64,000 nucleotides of DNA from NCBI RefSeq assembly GCF_001427125.1, contig NZ_LMGK01000025.1, forward strand, positions 297,234 through 361,233. Direction: 5' to 3'. The position numbers were made by a program, and so were the translations under genes. Numbering within the stretch: position 1 is the first letter of the stretch; the number at the start of each line of letters is the position of its first letter. Source of the stretch: Pseudomonas sp. Root562. GTDB lineage: Bacteria; Pseudomonadota; Gammaproteobacteria; Pseudomonadales; Pseudomonadaceae. Below are positions 17,421 to 26,434 of the stretch, piece after piece. The notes beneath the pieces were generated by a model, which was not told where the DNA came from, made no database searches, and worked only from the letters and a program-made list of their open reading frames with translations.

Positions 17421-17437
17421 CCACCCGCATCAGGTGG
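17421..17437 (-). promoter_or_regulatory. regulon palindrome, first LuxR regulator
   Basis: Read toward the gene: CCACCTGATGCGGGTGG. Ends 58 bases before the start codon at 17362. Same distal mismatch as the copy at 15149. Confidence 0.7.
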
Positions 17438-17454
17438 GGCCTGCCTGAAAGCAC

Positions 17455-17476
17455 AACGCCCTGCGAACAGGGCGTT
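17455..17476 (-). terminator. terminator of the DUF1302-DUF1329 operon
   Basis: Stem AACGCCCTG / CAGGGCGTT with a four-base loop, 23 bases after the DUF1329 stop on the minus strand, followed by GTGCTTTC. Confidence 0.6.
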
Positions 17477-17498
17477 GGATTCAAGCCAGGGCCCGACG

Positions 17499-18866
17499 TC
17501 AGCGAATGCCGGCGTTACGCAGCGCCGATGGGGTGAAGTCGGTCATTTTCGCGGTCATGCCATAGGTCGTTGCATGTTTGGCCTGATTGGTCATGGCCAA
17601 TACGTTGTAGCGACCCGCGATCAGGTCATAGATCCCGAGCATGGCGAAGTTGGAAGCGCCGCGCTCGTAGTCATTGATCGCATAGCCTTCGGCAACTCGC
17701 CACAGCTGTCCGCGACCATCGTAGTGATCGACCTCGGCAAGCTGCCAGGTGTCTTCGTCGAAGTACATGTCACGCTTGGCATATACATGGCGCTGGCCCG
17801 GTTTCAACGTGGCCTCGACATGCCACACGCGGTGCAACTCATAACGGGTCAGGTCCTGATTGATGTGCCCCGGCTTGATGATGTCGTCGTACTTCACTTT
17901 CGGCGACTGCAAGCGATAGTTGTTGTACGGGATGTACAGCTCCTTTTTGCCCACCAGCTTCCAGTCATAACGATCCGGCGCGCCGTTCATCATGTCGGTG
18001 TTGTCGGCGGTACGCATGCCGTCGGAGCCATTGCCCGGCCCGTCGTAAGCCACTTGCGGCGCACGGCGTACGCGGCGCTGTCCGGCGTTGTAGACCCATG
18101 CCAGGCGCGGTTCCTTGACCTGATCGATGGTCTCGTGGATCAGGATCACACTGCCGGCCATGCGCGAAGGTGCGGTGATTTCCTGTTTGTAGTAGTACAG
18201 AACGTTGTCACCTTCCCCACCTTCGACCCCTTCCATCAGCTGCGGGAATGCCAGCTTGTCGTCGTACTCGACGATCGAGTACGACCCGTTGGCCTGCGGT
18301 GCAGCCTGAGCCGCCTGCCGCTCCATGTTGCCGCCGCGATAGCGGTTGGTGTGGTTCCAGTAAACCTCGACGCCATTCTTTGGAATCGGGAACGGGTAGT
18401 AACGGGTTTGCGTGAAGTTCTGCAGGCCATTACCGTCAGGTGTCAGCTCGGTGGTCACCGCGCTCTTTTTCGCAATGTCGTAAATGTTCTGCGGTGACGC
18501 CGCGGTGCGCTGAGTCTTGTACACCGGGATCCTGTAGCTGTCCGGATAGCGTTTGAACATCGCCAGTTGGCCCGGCGTCAGCTTGTCCTTGTACTGGTCG
18601 GCGTTGGCCGCGGTAATCACCATTAGTGGCTTGTCACCAGCGAAAGGATCGCCGAGAAAGCCATTCTCGAGTGCCGCCGCACCGGGCTTCAAACCACCGG
18701 CCCAGGCCGGAATGCTACCGTTGGCGTTACCTTCTTTCTGTGCGCCCAACGGTGTCAGCGTGGTGCCCAACTGGGCGGCTTCCTGGGGCGAAACGGCGGC
18801 CATTACAGCACTGGCCAGCAACGACAGACTCAGTGCGCCGGCGCGCAGAATAAAACGTGCGTTCAT
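17499..18866 (-). CDS. DUF1329 family exported protein
   Basis: 455 residues from the ATG at 18866 (AGGA eight bases upstream). A Sec signal peptide ends at ASAVMA. The mature start (VSPQEAAQLGTTLTPLGAQKEGNANGSIPAWAGGL) and the tail (PSALRNAGIR) are the family hallmarks. DUF1329 proteins are periplasmic or outer-membrane-associated and are found with DUF1302 proteins beside catabolic genes for hydrophobic compounds; some authors compare the fold with lipoprotein carriers such as LolB. It starts 26 bases after the DUF1302 stop, so both are co-transcribed. A role in passing a hydrophobic substrate across the envelope is likely but not shown. Confidence 0.85.
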   Translation of the reverse strand: MNARFILRAGALSLSLLASAVMAAVSPQEAAQLGTTLTPLGAQKEGNANGSIPAWAGGLKPGAAALENGFLGDPFAGDKPLMVITAANADQYKDKLTPGQLAMFKRYPDSYRIPVYKTQRTAASPQNIYDIAKKSAVTTELTPDGNGLQNFTQTRYYPFPIPKNGVEVYWNHTNRYRGGNMERQAAQAAPQANGSYSIVEYDDKLAFPQLMEGVEGGEGDNVLYYYKQEITAPSRMAGSVILIHETIDQVKEPRLAWVYNAGQRRVRRAPQVAYDGPGNGSDGMRTADNTDMMNGAPDRYDWKLVGKKELYIPYNNYRLQSPKVKYDDIIKPGHINQDLTRYELHRVWHVEATLKPGQRHVYAKRDMYFDEDTWQLAEVDHYDGRGQLWRVAEGYAINDYERGASNFAMLGIYDLIAGRYNVLAMTNQAKHATTYGMTAKMTDFTPSALRNAGIR

Positions 18867-18892
18867 GTTCAGTTTCCTCTGGCAGGGTTGCA

Positions 18893-20725
18893 TCAGAAAT
18901 TCACGCCGAAGCTGAGCGCAACGTAGTCGCGATCGACGTTGGTATTGAAATCGCCACCGAAGTAATTGGTGTAACTGAGGCTGGCGTTGTAGGTGTTCAG
19001 GTAATCGGCATCTACCCCGACACTGACCGCTTTGGACCCTTCATCGAAGTTCGGACCGTAGCCGGACACGTCATGGGACCAGGCCAGGTTCGGCGACAGG
19101 TTGATGCCGGCGATCACGTTCTGGTAATCGAGCTTGCCGCGCAGGCGATAGCCCCAACTGTTGCTGGTATAGAAACCATCGTCGTTGCATTCCTGCGCCG
19201 GGTTACTGGCAGTCGGCGTGCCGGCGGCAGTGCCCAGGCAAGTAGCCGGTCCCGCCGCACCTTGCAGTTCGCCACTGCCAAAGGCCGGGCTGCGACCGAA
19301 ACGCAGGTCGGAACCGTCGGCCTTGCCCAGGCCGTTGATATGGTTGTAACCGACCTCACCCACCACAGTCAGGCGACTGGCACCGAGTACCTGGTCGAAG
19401 AACTGGGTCGCGGTGACCTGGGCCTGGGTCACTGGCATGCGCTTGTAGCCGTTGACCTCGGCGCCCAGATTGCGGCCGGCAAAACCGGTAGTGATCAGCG
19501 GCGAAGTTGCACCGAACGTCGCCGCAGACAGCAAATCAGCCGTGTTCAGTTGCAACGGCATGTTCGGCCGGTAGCTGACTTCGCCACCCAGCGATACGCC
19601 TGAAACGTTGGTCTGGAAGCTCAAGCCGTAAAGGCGAATGTCTTCCGGATAGTCGACGAAATAACGGACACTGCGCGCCGAAGTCACACCGCCAGCGGCA
19701 CTGCTCATCTGATTGATGCTCAGGTAAGGGTTGCGGCTGTGGTAGTTCATTGCGTAGGCACCGAACTCGGTGTCGTTCGCCTCCGGCACGTACCAGCGCA
19801 GGGCCAGGCCATACTGTCCGCTGTCGCGCGCATCGTTATCTTTCAAACGTGGAATAAAGGCGTCGTCGGTCCCTGCCGCGACGGCAGCCAGACCGCCGGT
19901 GTTGCGTGCCGCACCCGGTGGCAAATCCAGCCCGGCAACCACCAGGCGGTCGTTACAACCTTGCGGTACGCCGTCATTGCCGAAGAACGTGCCGCAGTTG
20001 TCGACCACCGACTTGTCCCACTCCAGCTGATAAAACGCTTCGGCGGTAATGTTATCGGCCAGCCCCTGGGACACGTAGAGCAAGTTGACCGGAATCAGGC
20101 CTTCCTTCACTTCCGCGCCCGGACGACGCAGGGCTGCGACGTCGATCGGGTTGATGCTGTTGATCGAGTTGCCGATAAATGTACTTTCGCCCCAGCTCAC
20201 CACTTGTTTGCCCAAGCGAACGTTGCCGACCTGATCACCGATGTTGTAGTTGTGGTAGACGAAGCTGTCGAGGAACATCGCCCCGGACGATTTCGCCGCG
20301 CGATCACGTCCCGAGTCGTTGATGTCATAGAACGGACGGCTCTCGTCCATCAGTTCAAAGTCATACCAATATTTGCCACGCACGAATGCGCCGCTGTCTG
20401 CGTACTTGAGCTCCAGGTCGTGCACGCCTTTGAAGATCTTCGAGAAGGTCTCCCCTTTCTTGAAGTTCAGGCGGTTGTCATCGGTCGTCCGCGACGAGGA
20501 CTCGCCGCCAGTGACACCTTGGGAGTTGAAGTTGGAAATGAACTGCTTGTCCGGGTCGGCCGTCGACCAACTGGCCCCTACCGACAGCGACGAGTCGAAC
20601 GTCCCTTGAATCTCCCCGATGTTGAAATCCACAGCATGAGCCTGATTGCTCGCGCAGGTGGCAACCATCACAGCGACGGCCAGCAGACTTGGCTGAAAGA
20701 CTCCGCGCATTGTTGTTTTTGTCAT
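18893..20725 (-). CDS. DUF1302 family outer membrane barrel
   Basis: 610 residues from the ATG at 20725 (GGGGA upstream). The signal peptide ends at NQAHA, and the mature protein begins VDFNIGEIQGTFDSSLSVGASW, the family start. The rest alternates polar and hydrophobic residues as expected for a beta-barrel, and the last residue is Phe (ALSFGVNF), the usual signal for outer membrane insertion. It is the first gene of the two-gene unit with DUF1329. A weak copy of the regulon palindrome (20792) lies 66 bases upstream and two A-rich Hfq/Crc-like sites lie just after the start codon. Probably the outer membrane channel for the substrate of the cluster; this is inference from family context. Confidence 0.85.
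   Translation of the reverse strand: MTKTTMRGVFQPSLLAVAVMVATCASNQAHAVDFNIGEIQGTFDSSLSVGASWSTADPDKQFISNFNSQGVTGGESSSRTTDDNRLNFKKGETFSKIFKGVHDLELKYADSGAFVRGKYWYDFELMDESRPFYDINDSGRDRAAKSSGAMFLDSFVYHNYNIGDQVGNVRLGKQVVSWGESTFIGNSINSINPIDVAALRRPGAEVKEGLIPVNLLYVSQGLADNITAEAFYQLEWDKSVVDNCGTFFGNDGVPQGCNDRLVVAGLDLPPGAARNTGGLAAVAAGTDDAFIPRLKDNDARDSGQYGLALRWYVPEANDTEFGAYAMNYHSRNPYLSINQMSSAAGGVTSARSVRYFVDYPEDIRLYGLSFQTNVSGVSLGGEVSYRPNMPLQLNTADLLSAATFGATSPLITTGFAGRNLGAEVNGYKRMPVTQAQVTATQFFDQVLGASRLTVVGEVGYNHINGLGKADGSDLRFGRSPAFGSGELQGAAGPATCLGTAAGTPTASNPAQECNDDGFYTSNSWGYRLRGKLDYQNVIAGINLSPNLAWSHDVSGYGPNFDEGSKAVSVGVDADYLNTYNASLSYTNYFGGDFNTNVDRDYVALSFGVNF
20710..20720 (-). promoter_or_regulatory. candidate Hfq/Crc site at the DUF1302 start
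   Basis: On the minus strand AAAAACAACAA follows the ATG of the DUF1302 gene by three bases; it contains two overlapping AANAANAA matches. Confidence 0.35.
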
Positions 20726-20791
20726 GCGGTTTCCCCGATTAAGGATGACGTGGTGAGAGCCCATGCTAGCGAGGCTCCCGGGATGCCCTCA

Positions 20792-20805
20792 CACCCGAAT
20801 GGGTG
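20792..20805 (-). promoter_or_regulatory. weak regulon palindrome, DUF1302 operon
   Basis: CACCC-ATTC-GGGTG on the minus strand. The gene-proximal core ATTCGGGTG fits the other sites, but the distal half is one base nearer and the outer bases differ. Ends 66 bases before the start codon. Confidence 0.4.
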
Positions 20806-20893
20806 ATTTGAAGGACGTGTTTTTTTGCACTTTTCATTGCCGCGTAACGACCCGTTTCGAGATGCGCTCGACGGGCGTTACGCCTGGTGACAC

Positions 20894-21682
20894 TTACCCG
20901 GTGAAAGTCGGGGAGCGCTTTTCGATGAACGCCGTTACCGCCTCCCGGTGATCGGCCGTCTGGTGCGACAGCACCTGGAAGGTCGCCGACATTTCCAGCA
21001 GCGTGTCGAGTCGCGTATGCAAGGCTTCGCGCAACAACCGTTTGGCCAGACGCACGGCGTGGGGTGGGTTGGCAGCGATCGCCGCGGCAATTTCCCTGGC
21101 GTTGTCCAACAGTTGCCCGGCCGGGACGACGCGGGACACCAGGTTCCATTGCTCGGCCTGGCGGGCATCGATCGTTTGCCCGGTCAGGGTCAGTTCGGTG
21201 GCCCGCGACAAGCCGATGATGCGCGGCAACAACCACGCACCGCCGTCGCCGGGAATGATCCCGAGCTTGACGAAGCTTTCAGCAAACCTGGCCTGCTCGG
21301 ATGCCACGCGGATGTCGCACATGCAGGCCAGATCGAGGCCTGCACCAATGGCGGCGCCGTTGACCGCGGCGATGACTGGCACTTCCAGATTGAACAGCGC
21401 CAGTGGCAGTCGTTGAATGCCGGTGCGGTACTCCTGACGCAACTGCATGCCCGACATCTGCGCGTATCGATCCATGTCGCGAACGTTGCCGCCGGAGCAA
21501 AACGCGCTGCCTGCGCCCGTGATGATGACCGCGCGCACACTGCTGTCGCGCTCGATCCGTTCGATGGCTTCGAGGAACTCGGGAACAGCGCTATTGCCCG
21601 TCAAAGGGTTGCGGCGCTCGGGGTCGTTCATCGTCAGGGTGACGACATGCCCCTGTTGTTCGTACTTCAGAAACTCACTCAT
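20894..21682 (-). CDS. enoyl-CoA hydratase/isomerase (crotonase family)
   Basis: 262 residues. Oxyanion-hole segments are GAGSAFCSGGNVRDMD and AAVNGAAIGAGLDLACMCD. The position which is Glu in true hydratases (GGGLE) is Asp here (GAGLD), and the second catalytic position reads KLGIIPGDGG rather than PEx; this pattern is shared with PaaG/isomerase-like crotonases, so an isomerase or hydratase with a modified site is likely. It is the last gene of the operon that starts at 26248, nine bases after the acyl-CoA dehydrogenase gene. Confidence 0.85.
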   Translation of the reverse strand: MSEFLKYEQQGHVVTLTMNDPERRNPLTGNSAVPEFLEAIERIERDSSVRAVIITGAGSAFCSGGNVRDMDRYAQMSGMQLRQEYRTGIQRLPLALFNLEVPVIAAVNGAAIGAGLDLACMCDIRVASEQARFAESFVKLGIIPGDGGAWLLPRIIGLSRATELTLTGQTIDARQAEQWNLVSRVVPAGQLLDNAREIAAAIAANPPHAVRLAKRLLREALHTRLDTLLEMSATFQVLSHQTADHREAVTAFIEKRSPTFTG

Positions 21683-21691
21683 GGGGTGTCC

Positions 21692-22693
21692 TCAAGCAGT
21701 TTGTGACGGGGTAACAGTGCGCACGAATTCACTGGCGGTAACCTTCGGTTTCTCCAGCAATGCCTGGCCGACGATGTTGTTCCACCAGGTCTCCGAACCT
21801 TCGCTGACCCGCCATTGGTGCAGGCGCCGAGTGAACAGTTGCAGATCCAGCTCTTCGGTCACGCCGATAGCGCCGAACAATGCATGGGCAATGGCGGTCA
21901 CCTGTGGAACGGCCATGCTGGTGCGGGCCTTGGCGATGGCCGCGGGAATCAAATCGGGCACCGGACGGTCGCCTGCAAAGGCCAGTTCGGCAGCAATTCG
22001 GGAAGCGGCCACCTGCTCCGCCATGACGCTGAGCTGATGCTGGACCGCCTGGAATTTGCCGATGGCCTTGCCGAACTGGATCCGGTCATTGCAGTACTCA
22101 AGCGTCATGCCGAGCACCTTCTCCATCGCGCCGGCAATGGACGCTGCATGGATGGCAGCGTTAAACAGGCGAGCCTCTTGTCCCTTGCTTCCAAGAGACA
22201 CGCCGCCGGCGTCCTGCGGCCAATACAGCGTGGCGCACTGGCTGCCATGCACACCGTCGGGCTCGCGCCGTGCCTGACTGCAGTCAAGCAACAACAACTC
22301 GCCCTGCAGGTTCACCAAGGCAAAATCGGCAAGGGTGCCGTAGGCCAGGCGCGGTACGCACAAGCCATCATCGGCCTGCCGGAAAGCCGCGCCCGCCAGG
22401 GTCAACATGCCGCTCGGCGGTGCATGCGGGCAGTCACGCATCAGTGCCCGTGCGGCAATGCTTTGGGCTACCGGAAGCGGCAGTGCATGACGGCCGAAAG
22501 CGAGGAAAATCGGGAACAACGACTCCAGTGTCAGCCCCGCGCCATCCGCCACTTCCGGGGTCAACAACTCGAGAAACCCGCCGTTCTCCAATGCGCTCCA
22601 TAGCGCCGTGGCGCGGTCGCCGTTTTCAACCGCGCGAACCAGCGCCGGGGTGCACAAGTCAGTCAGTATTTTCTCAATGGCTTCAGTGAACAT
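21692..22693 (-). CDS. acyl-CoA dehydrogenase-like subunit, short
   Basis: 333 residues, shorter than the 380 of normal members. The helical N-domain and C-domain are recognisable (DRIQFGKAIGKFQAVQHQLSVM is the typical C-domain start), but the middle beta domain is reduced. At the end it has IAHALFGAIGVTEEL in place of QLHGGxG, and no 'GGTxE' segment; that segment is in the partner encoded 21 bases upstream (RGGTREILRGMIARG). The two therefore look like a second heteromeric acyl-CoA dehydrogenase, as with the pair at 10070/11226. Whether this subunit binds FAD by itself is doubtful. Confidence 0.82.
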   Translation of the reverse strand: MFTEAIEKILTDLCTPALVRAVENGDRATALWSALENGGFLELLTPEVADGAGLTLESLFPIFLAFGRHALPLPVAQSIAARALMRDCPHAPPSGMLTLAGAAFRQADDGLCVPRLAYGTLADFALVNLQGELLLLDCSQARREPDGVHGSQCATLYWPQDAGGVSLGSKGQEARLFNAAIHAASIAGAMEKVLGMTLEYCNDRIQFGKAIGKFQAVQHQLSVMAEQVAASRIAAELAFAGDRPVPDLIPAAIAKARTSMAVPQVTAIAHALFGAIGVTEELDLQLFTRRLHQWRVSEGSETWWNNIVGQALLEKPKVTASEFVRTVTPSQTA

Positions 22694-22714
22694 GACGATG
22701 TTTCCTATTCGATA

Positions 22715-23872
22715 TCAGCGCAGGCCAAGGCCACGGGCAATCATGCCGCGCAGGATTTCCCGGGTGCCGCCGCGCAACGAAAAAGTCGGCGCGACCTGGT
22801 TCAGGTAGGCGACGGTGCGGTACAGCTCATCGTCAATCGGAGCATCCGGATTCGCGCTGATGGCTGCGGCAATAGCGGCCGGAATCGATTGTTCGAATTC
22901 GGTACCGATGTCCTTGACCAACGCCGCTTCCACCACCGGACTCTGCCCTTGGGCGAGCAATGACGTCAGCGCCACCGATAAATTGCGCAGGCTGGTCAGT
23001 TGCGTAAGGAAACCGCCGAGCAACGCTGTCTCGGCGACGCTGGCACCGTTGCGGCGCAGGGTCTCTGCCCACAGGTCGAGCAGCACCACGCTGGAATAGA
23101 AGCGCTCCGGCCCGCTGCGCTCGAACGCCAGTTCGGCATTGACCTGTTTCCAGCCACTGCCCTCCTCGCCCACCAGCGCGTCCTCACCCAGCAGCACATC
23201 GTCGAACGCCACTTCGGAAAAATGCGCATCCCCGGCGAGGTCAACAATGGGCCGTACGCTGATGCCCGGTTGCTTGAGATCGATGATGAATTGCGACAGC
23301 CCGTTATGGCGGTCTTCCGGCGAACCGCTGGTGCGCACCAAAGCGATCATGTAATCGGCATGGTGGGCATTGGTGGTCCAGATCTTGCGACCGCTCAGGC
23401 GCCACCCGCCTTCGCAACGGCTGGCCCGACTGCGCACACTGGCCAGGTCGGAGCCTGAGTTGGGTTCGCTCATGCCGATGCAGAAAAACGCTTGTCCGGC
23501 ACAGATGCGCGGCAGGTAAAAATCTTTCTGTGCGTTGCTGCCGAACTTCAGGATCAACGGCCCGCTCTGGCGGTCAGCGATCCAGTGCGCCGCCACCGGG
23601 GCACCGGCCGACAGCAACTCTTCGACCAACACAAAGCGGCTGAAGGCATCGAGCCCGGCGCCACCGTAGGATTCGGGCAAGGTCAGACCGACCCAGCCAC
23701 GCTGTGCCAGTTTGCGACTGAAAGCGGCGTCGAAACCGGTCCAGCTGCGTGCCCGCACATCGGCCGCAACCATTGGCAAGTGCTCGGCCAGAAAGCTTTT
23801 GACTTCGGCCCGAAAGGCCTGCGCGTGGTCGGGCAACGCGGTCAAGCGGAAGGCGTCGAGCAGGCTGCTCAC
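22715..23872 (-). CDS. acyl-CoA dehydrogenase, partner of the short subunit
   Basis: 385 residues. The flavin-binding middle domain is intact (CIGMSEPNSGSDLASVRSRA, LSGRKIWTTNAHHADYM). The C-terminal signature is FSLRGGTREILRGMIARGL; the QLHGG motif is absent. The start codon overlaps the stop of the thiolase gene (ATGA), so translation is coupled. Together with the next gene it probably forms an alpha2-beta2 flavoenzyme acting on a bulky acyl-CoA. Confidence 0.87.
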   Translation of the reverse strand: MSSLLDAFRLTALPDHAQAFRAEVKSFLAEHLPMVAADVRARSWTGFDAAFSRKLAQRGWVGLTLPESYGGAGLDAFSRFVLVEELLSAGAPVAAHWIADRQSGPLILKFGSNAQKDFYLPRICAGQAFFCIGMSEPNSGSDLASVRSRASRCEGGWRLSGRKIWTTNAHHADYMIALVRTSGSPEDRHNGLSQFIIDLKQPGISVRPIVDLAGDAHFSEVAFDDVLLGEDALVGEEGSGWKQVNAELAFERSGPERFYSSVVLLDLWAETLRRNGASVAETALLGGFLTQLTSLRNLSVALTSLLAQGQSPVVEAALVKDIGTEFEQSIPAAIAAAISANPDAPIDDELYRTVAYLNQVAPTFSLRGGTREILRGMIARGLGLR

Positions 23873-25077
23873 TGGGCACCCCCGTTGACTTTACCGTACA
23901 GCGTCACCACGCACGCCCCACCCAGACCGAGGTTATGCGCCATGGCCAGGCGTGCGCCCTCGACCTGTCGCTGATCGGCGTTGCCGCGCAATTGCTGGGT
24001 CAACTCGTAGCACTGTGCCAGACCGGTGGCGCCCAGTGGGTGGCCCTTGGAAAGCAGGCCACCGGATGGGTTGACGACAATTTGTCCGCCGTAGGTATTG
24101 TCGCCGTCCATGACGAATTTTTCCGCGCCGCCTTCGGGGCAAAACCCCAGCGACTCGTAGCAGATCACTTCGTTCTGGGCGAAGCAGTCGTGCAGCTCGC
24201 AGACGTCGATGTCTTGTGGTCCGACGCCCGCCTTTTCGTACACCTGGCCGACGGCGGCATGGGTCATGTGCGTGCCGACCCAATCGAGCATTGACGGTTC
24301 TTCGAAGTTGAAGGATTGCGGCGTGTCCGTGGTCATCGCCTGGGCGACGATTTCCACGTCACGACGCAAGCCATGCTTTTTCGCGAAACGTTCGGAGACC
24401 AGAATCGCCGCCGCGCCACCGCAGGTCGGCGGACATGCCATCAGACGGGTCATGACGCCTGGCAGGATTACCGGGTCGTTCATCACGTCTTCGACACTGA
24501 GCACCTTGCGAAACAAAGCGAGCGGGTTGTTGGCGGCATGACGGCTGGCCTTGGCGCGTACCGCGGCGAAGGTTTCCATCTTGCAGCCGTATTTGTCCAT
24601 GTACTCGCGCCCGGCACCGCCAAAGGTACGGATGGCCTGCGGCATGCCCTCCATATCGGCGGTCAGGCCACGCAGAATCGGCAGGAAACGCTCGCGGGTC
24701 GGCGGGCGGTCGTCCCAATGGGATTTCAAAGCGCCGGCCTGCATTTGTTCGAAGCCGACCGCCAGCACGCAATCGGCAGAACCGGATTCAATGGCCTTGC
24801 GCGCCAGGAACAGCGCAGTGGAGCCGGTCGAGCAATTGTTGTTGACGTTGACCACCGGAATCCCGGTCATGCCGATTTCGTACAGCACGGTCTGACCGCA
24901 GGTGGAGTCGCCATAGACGTAACCGGCGTAAGCCTCCTGGATCAGGCTGTAATCGATCGCCGCATCGACCAGGGCGAGACGTATCGCTTCGGCCCCCATC
25001 TGCACGTAGGTCGGGCTGTCGCTGGGCTTGCGGAACGGGATCATGCCGACGCCGGCAACCAGTACTTTTTCGCTCAT
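23869..25077 (-). CDS. SCP-x type thiolase / lipid-transfer family
   Basis: 402 residues from the ATG at 25077 (AGGTGAC upstream). The active-site cysteine is Cys82 (VNNNCSTGSTALF); the C-terminal catalytic His is in SKGHPLGATG and the second Cys in LGLGGACVVT, so all thiolase residues are present. SCP-x thiolases cleave 3-ketoacyl-CoAs with 2-methyl branches in peroxisomes, and bacterial relatives act in sterol side chains; the family also includes aldolases, which have lost residues found here. It follows an acyl-CoA dehydrogenase (31 bases) as does its paralogue at 36438, forming a repeated two-gene module. Confidence 0.9.
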   Translation of the reverse strand: MSEKVLVAGVGMIPFRKPSDSPTYVQMGAEAIRLALVDAAIDYSLIQEAYAGYVYGDSTCGQTVLYEIGMTGIPVVNVNNNCSTGSTALFLARKAIESGSADCVLAVGFEQMQAGALKSHWDDRPPTRERFLPILRGLTADMEGMPQAIRTFGGAGREYMDKYGCKMETFAAVRAKASRHAANNPLALFRKVLSVEDVMNDPVILPGVMTRLMACPPTCGGAAAILVSERFAKKHGLRRDVEIVAQAMTTDTPQSFNFEEPSMLDWVGTHMTHAAVGQVYEKAGVGPQDIDVCELHDCFAQNEVICYESLGFCPEGGAEKFVMDGDNTYGGQIVVNPSGGLLSKGHPLGATGLAQCYELTQQLRGNADQRQVEGARLAMAHNLGLGGACVVTLYGKVNGGAQ

Positions 25078-25108
25078 GGTGTCACCTGGAAGAATGAGGG
25101 GGAAAGGA

Positions 25109-26248
25109 TCACAACTGGCGCGCGATGAGTTCGCGCAGCACTTCGCTGGTGCCACCGAAAACCCGGGTCACGCGCATGTCGACGAAGGCGCGGGCGATCG
25201 GGTACTCCATCATGTAGCCGTAACCTCCATGCAACTGGACCATGTCGTCGATGCACTTCCACAGGGTTTCAGTGGCCAGGAGCTTGGCGATGGCCGACTC
25301 CTGGACCGTGAGGCGACGACGCATGTGTTCGCCGATGTAGTGATCGATGGTCAGGCGCACGGCCGTGGCCTGGGCCTTGATGTCGGCGAGCTTGAATTTG
25401 GTGTTCTGGAAGTCCCAGACGGTCTGGTTGAACGCCTTGCGATCCTTCACGTACTCGATGGTCTGTTCCAGCAGGCGTTCGAGTTTGGCGGCGCTGTACA
25501 ACGCGATCACCAGGCGCTCCTGCGGCAGCTCTTCCATCAGGTGCATGAAGCCTTTGTTTTCCTCACCGAGCAGGTTGCCCACCGGCACGCGCACGTTGTC
25601 GAAGAACAGCTCGGCGGTGTCGGCGGCATGCTGGCCGACCTTTTCCAGCTTGCGCCCGCGACGGAAACCTTCGCGGTCGCACTCGACCATGATCAGGCTG
25701 CAGCCCTTGGCGCCGGCACTCGGATCGGTCTTGCAGACGACCACCACCATGTCGCAGGTCAGGCCGTTGCTGATGAAGGTCTTGCTGCCATTGATCACCC
25801 ATTCGTCGCCGTCACGCACGGCGGTGGTGCGGATCGCCTTGAGGTCCGAACCGGTGCCCGGTTCAGTCATCGCCACGGCCAGAACGGTTTCGCCGGTGCA
25901 GATTTTCGGCAGCCATTTGTGTTTCTGCTCTTCGGTGCCCAGACGCACGATATAGGGCGCGACGATGTCCGAATGCACACCCAGGCTCCAGCCCGAAACC
26001 CCGGCGCGGTACAGCTCTTCGATCAACACCGCAGAGTGACCGAAGTCACCGCCGCCACCGCCGTATTCGGTCGGCACGGTGAGGCACAGCAGATTGTGGC
26101 GGCCAGCCTTGAGCCAGGTTTCCCGGTCAACCTGCCCGGCCTCGTCCCACTGAGCCTGTTTGGGCAAGCATTCACGTTCGAAAAAACGCCGCGCAGTTTC
26201 ACGCAGCATTTCGTGGTCTTCACGGTAGACGGTACGGTTGATATGCAT
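25109..26248 (-). CDS. acyl-CoA dehydrogenase, homomeric type
   Basis: 379 residues from the ATG at 26248 (MHINRTVYREDHEM; GGAGAG upstream). All signatures are in one chain: MTEPGTGSDLKAIRTTA, NGSKTFISNG, and QLHGGYGYMMEYPIAR followed by FGGTSEVLRELIAR, so a normal homotetramer is expected. It is the first gene of the operon 26248-20894, with a regulon palindrome 80 bases upstream. Its near copy at 35269 has the same length and the same gene behind it, pointing to an internal duplication. It should form 2-enoyl-CoA with ETF as electron acceptor. Confidence 0.92.
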   Translation of the reverse strand: MHINRTVYREDHEMLRETARRFFERECLPKQAQWDEAGQVDRETWLKAGRHNLLCLTVPTEYGGGGGDFGHSAVLIEELYRAGVSGWSLGVHSDIVAPYIVRLGTEEQKHKWLPKICTGETVLAVAMTEPGTGSDLKAIRTTAVRDGDEWVINGSKTFISNGLTCDMVVVVCKTDPSAGAKGCSLIMVECDREGFRRGRKLEKVGQHAADTAELFFDNVRVPVGNLLGEENKGFMHLMEELPQERLVIALYSAAKLERLLEQTIEYVKDRKAFNQTVWDFQNTKFKLADIKAQATAVRLTIDHYIGEHMRRRLTVQESAIAKLLATETLWKCIDDMVQLHGGYGYMMEYPIARAFVDMRVTRVFGGTSEVLRELIARQL

Positions 26249-26327
26249 CGGGCTCTCCAGTGGGTTGCCAGGCAAGGCTTGCGCCTGGTTCGTGAGTCCA
26301 CTGTATTGACGCGGGCGGGTGGTGCAG

Positions 26328-26344
26328 CCACCCGGATCGGGTAG
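26328..26344 (-). promoter_or_regulatory. regulon palindrome, second acyl-CoA dehydrogenase operon
   Basis: Read toward the gene: CTACCCGATCCGGGTGG; one change in the distal half. A further inverted repeat, GGGTGG-TGCAG-CCACCC, overlaps it on the gene side. Ends 80 bases before the start at 26248. Confidence 0.65.
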
Positions 26345-26391
26345 CGATTGCGCGATGACTGGAGAAGCGAAATTCACGCAACAACGCAATA

Positions 26392-26421
26392 CCCTGTGGG
26401 AGCCAGCTCGCTCCCACAGGG
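26392..26421 (-). terminator. REP-derived hairpin, likely end of the racemase operon
   Basis: CCCTGTGGGAGC and GCTCCCACAGGG, 12-bp perfect stem with a six-base loop, directly behind the acyl-CoA synthetase stop at 26435. It is a compact form of the REP palindromes elsewhere in the window. Confidence 0.55.
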
Positions 26422-26434
26422 GTTCAGGGTGTGG

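Noticed and set aside
19739-20806. 355-codon frame on the plus strand
   Set aside because: Antisense to the DUF1302 gene, whose signal peptide and C-terminal Phe are clear.
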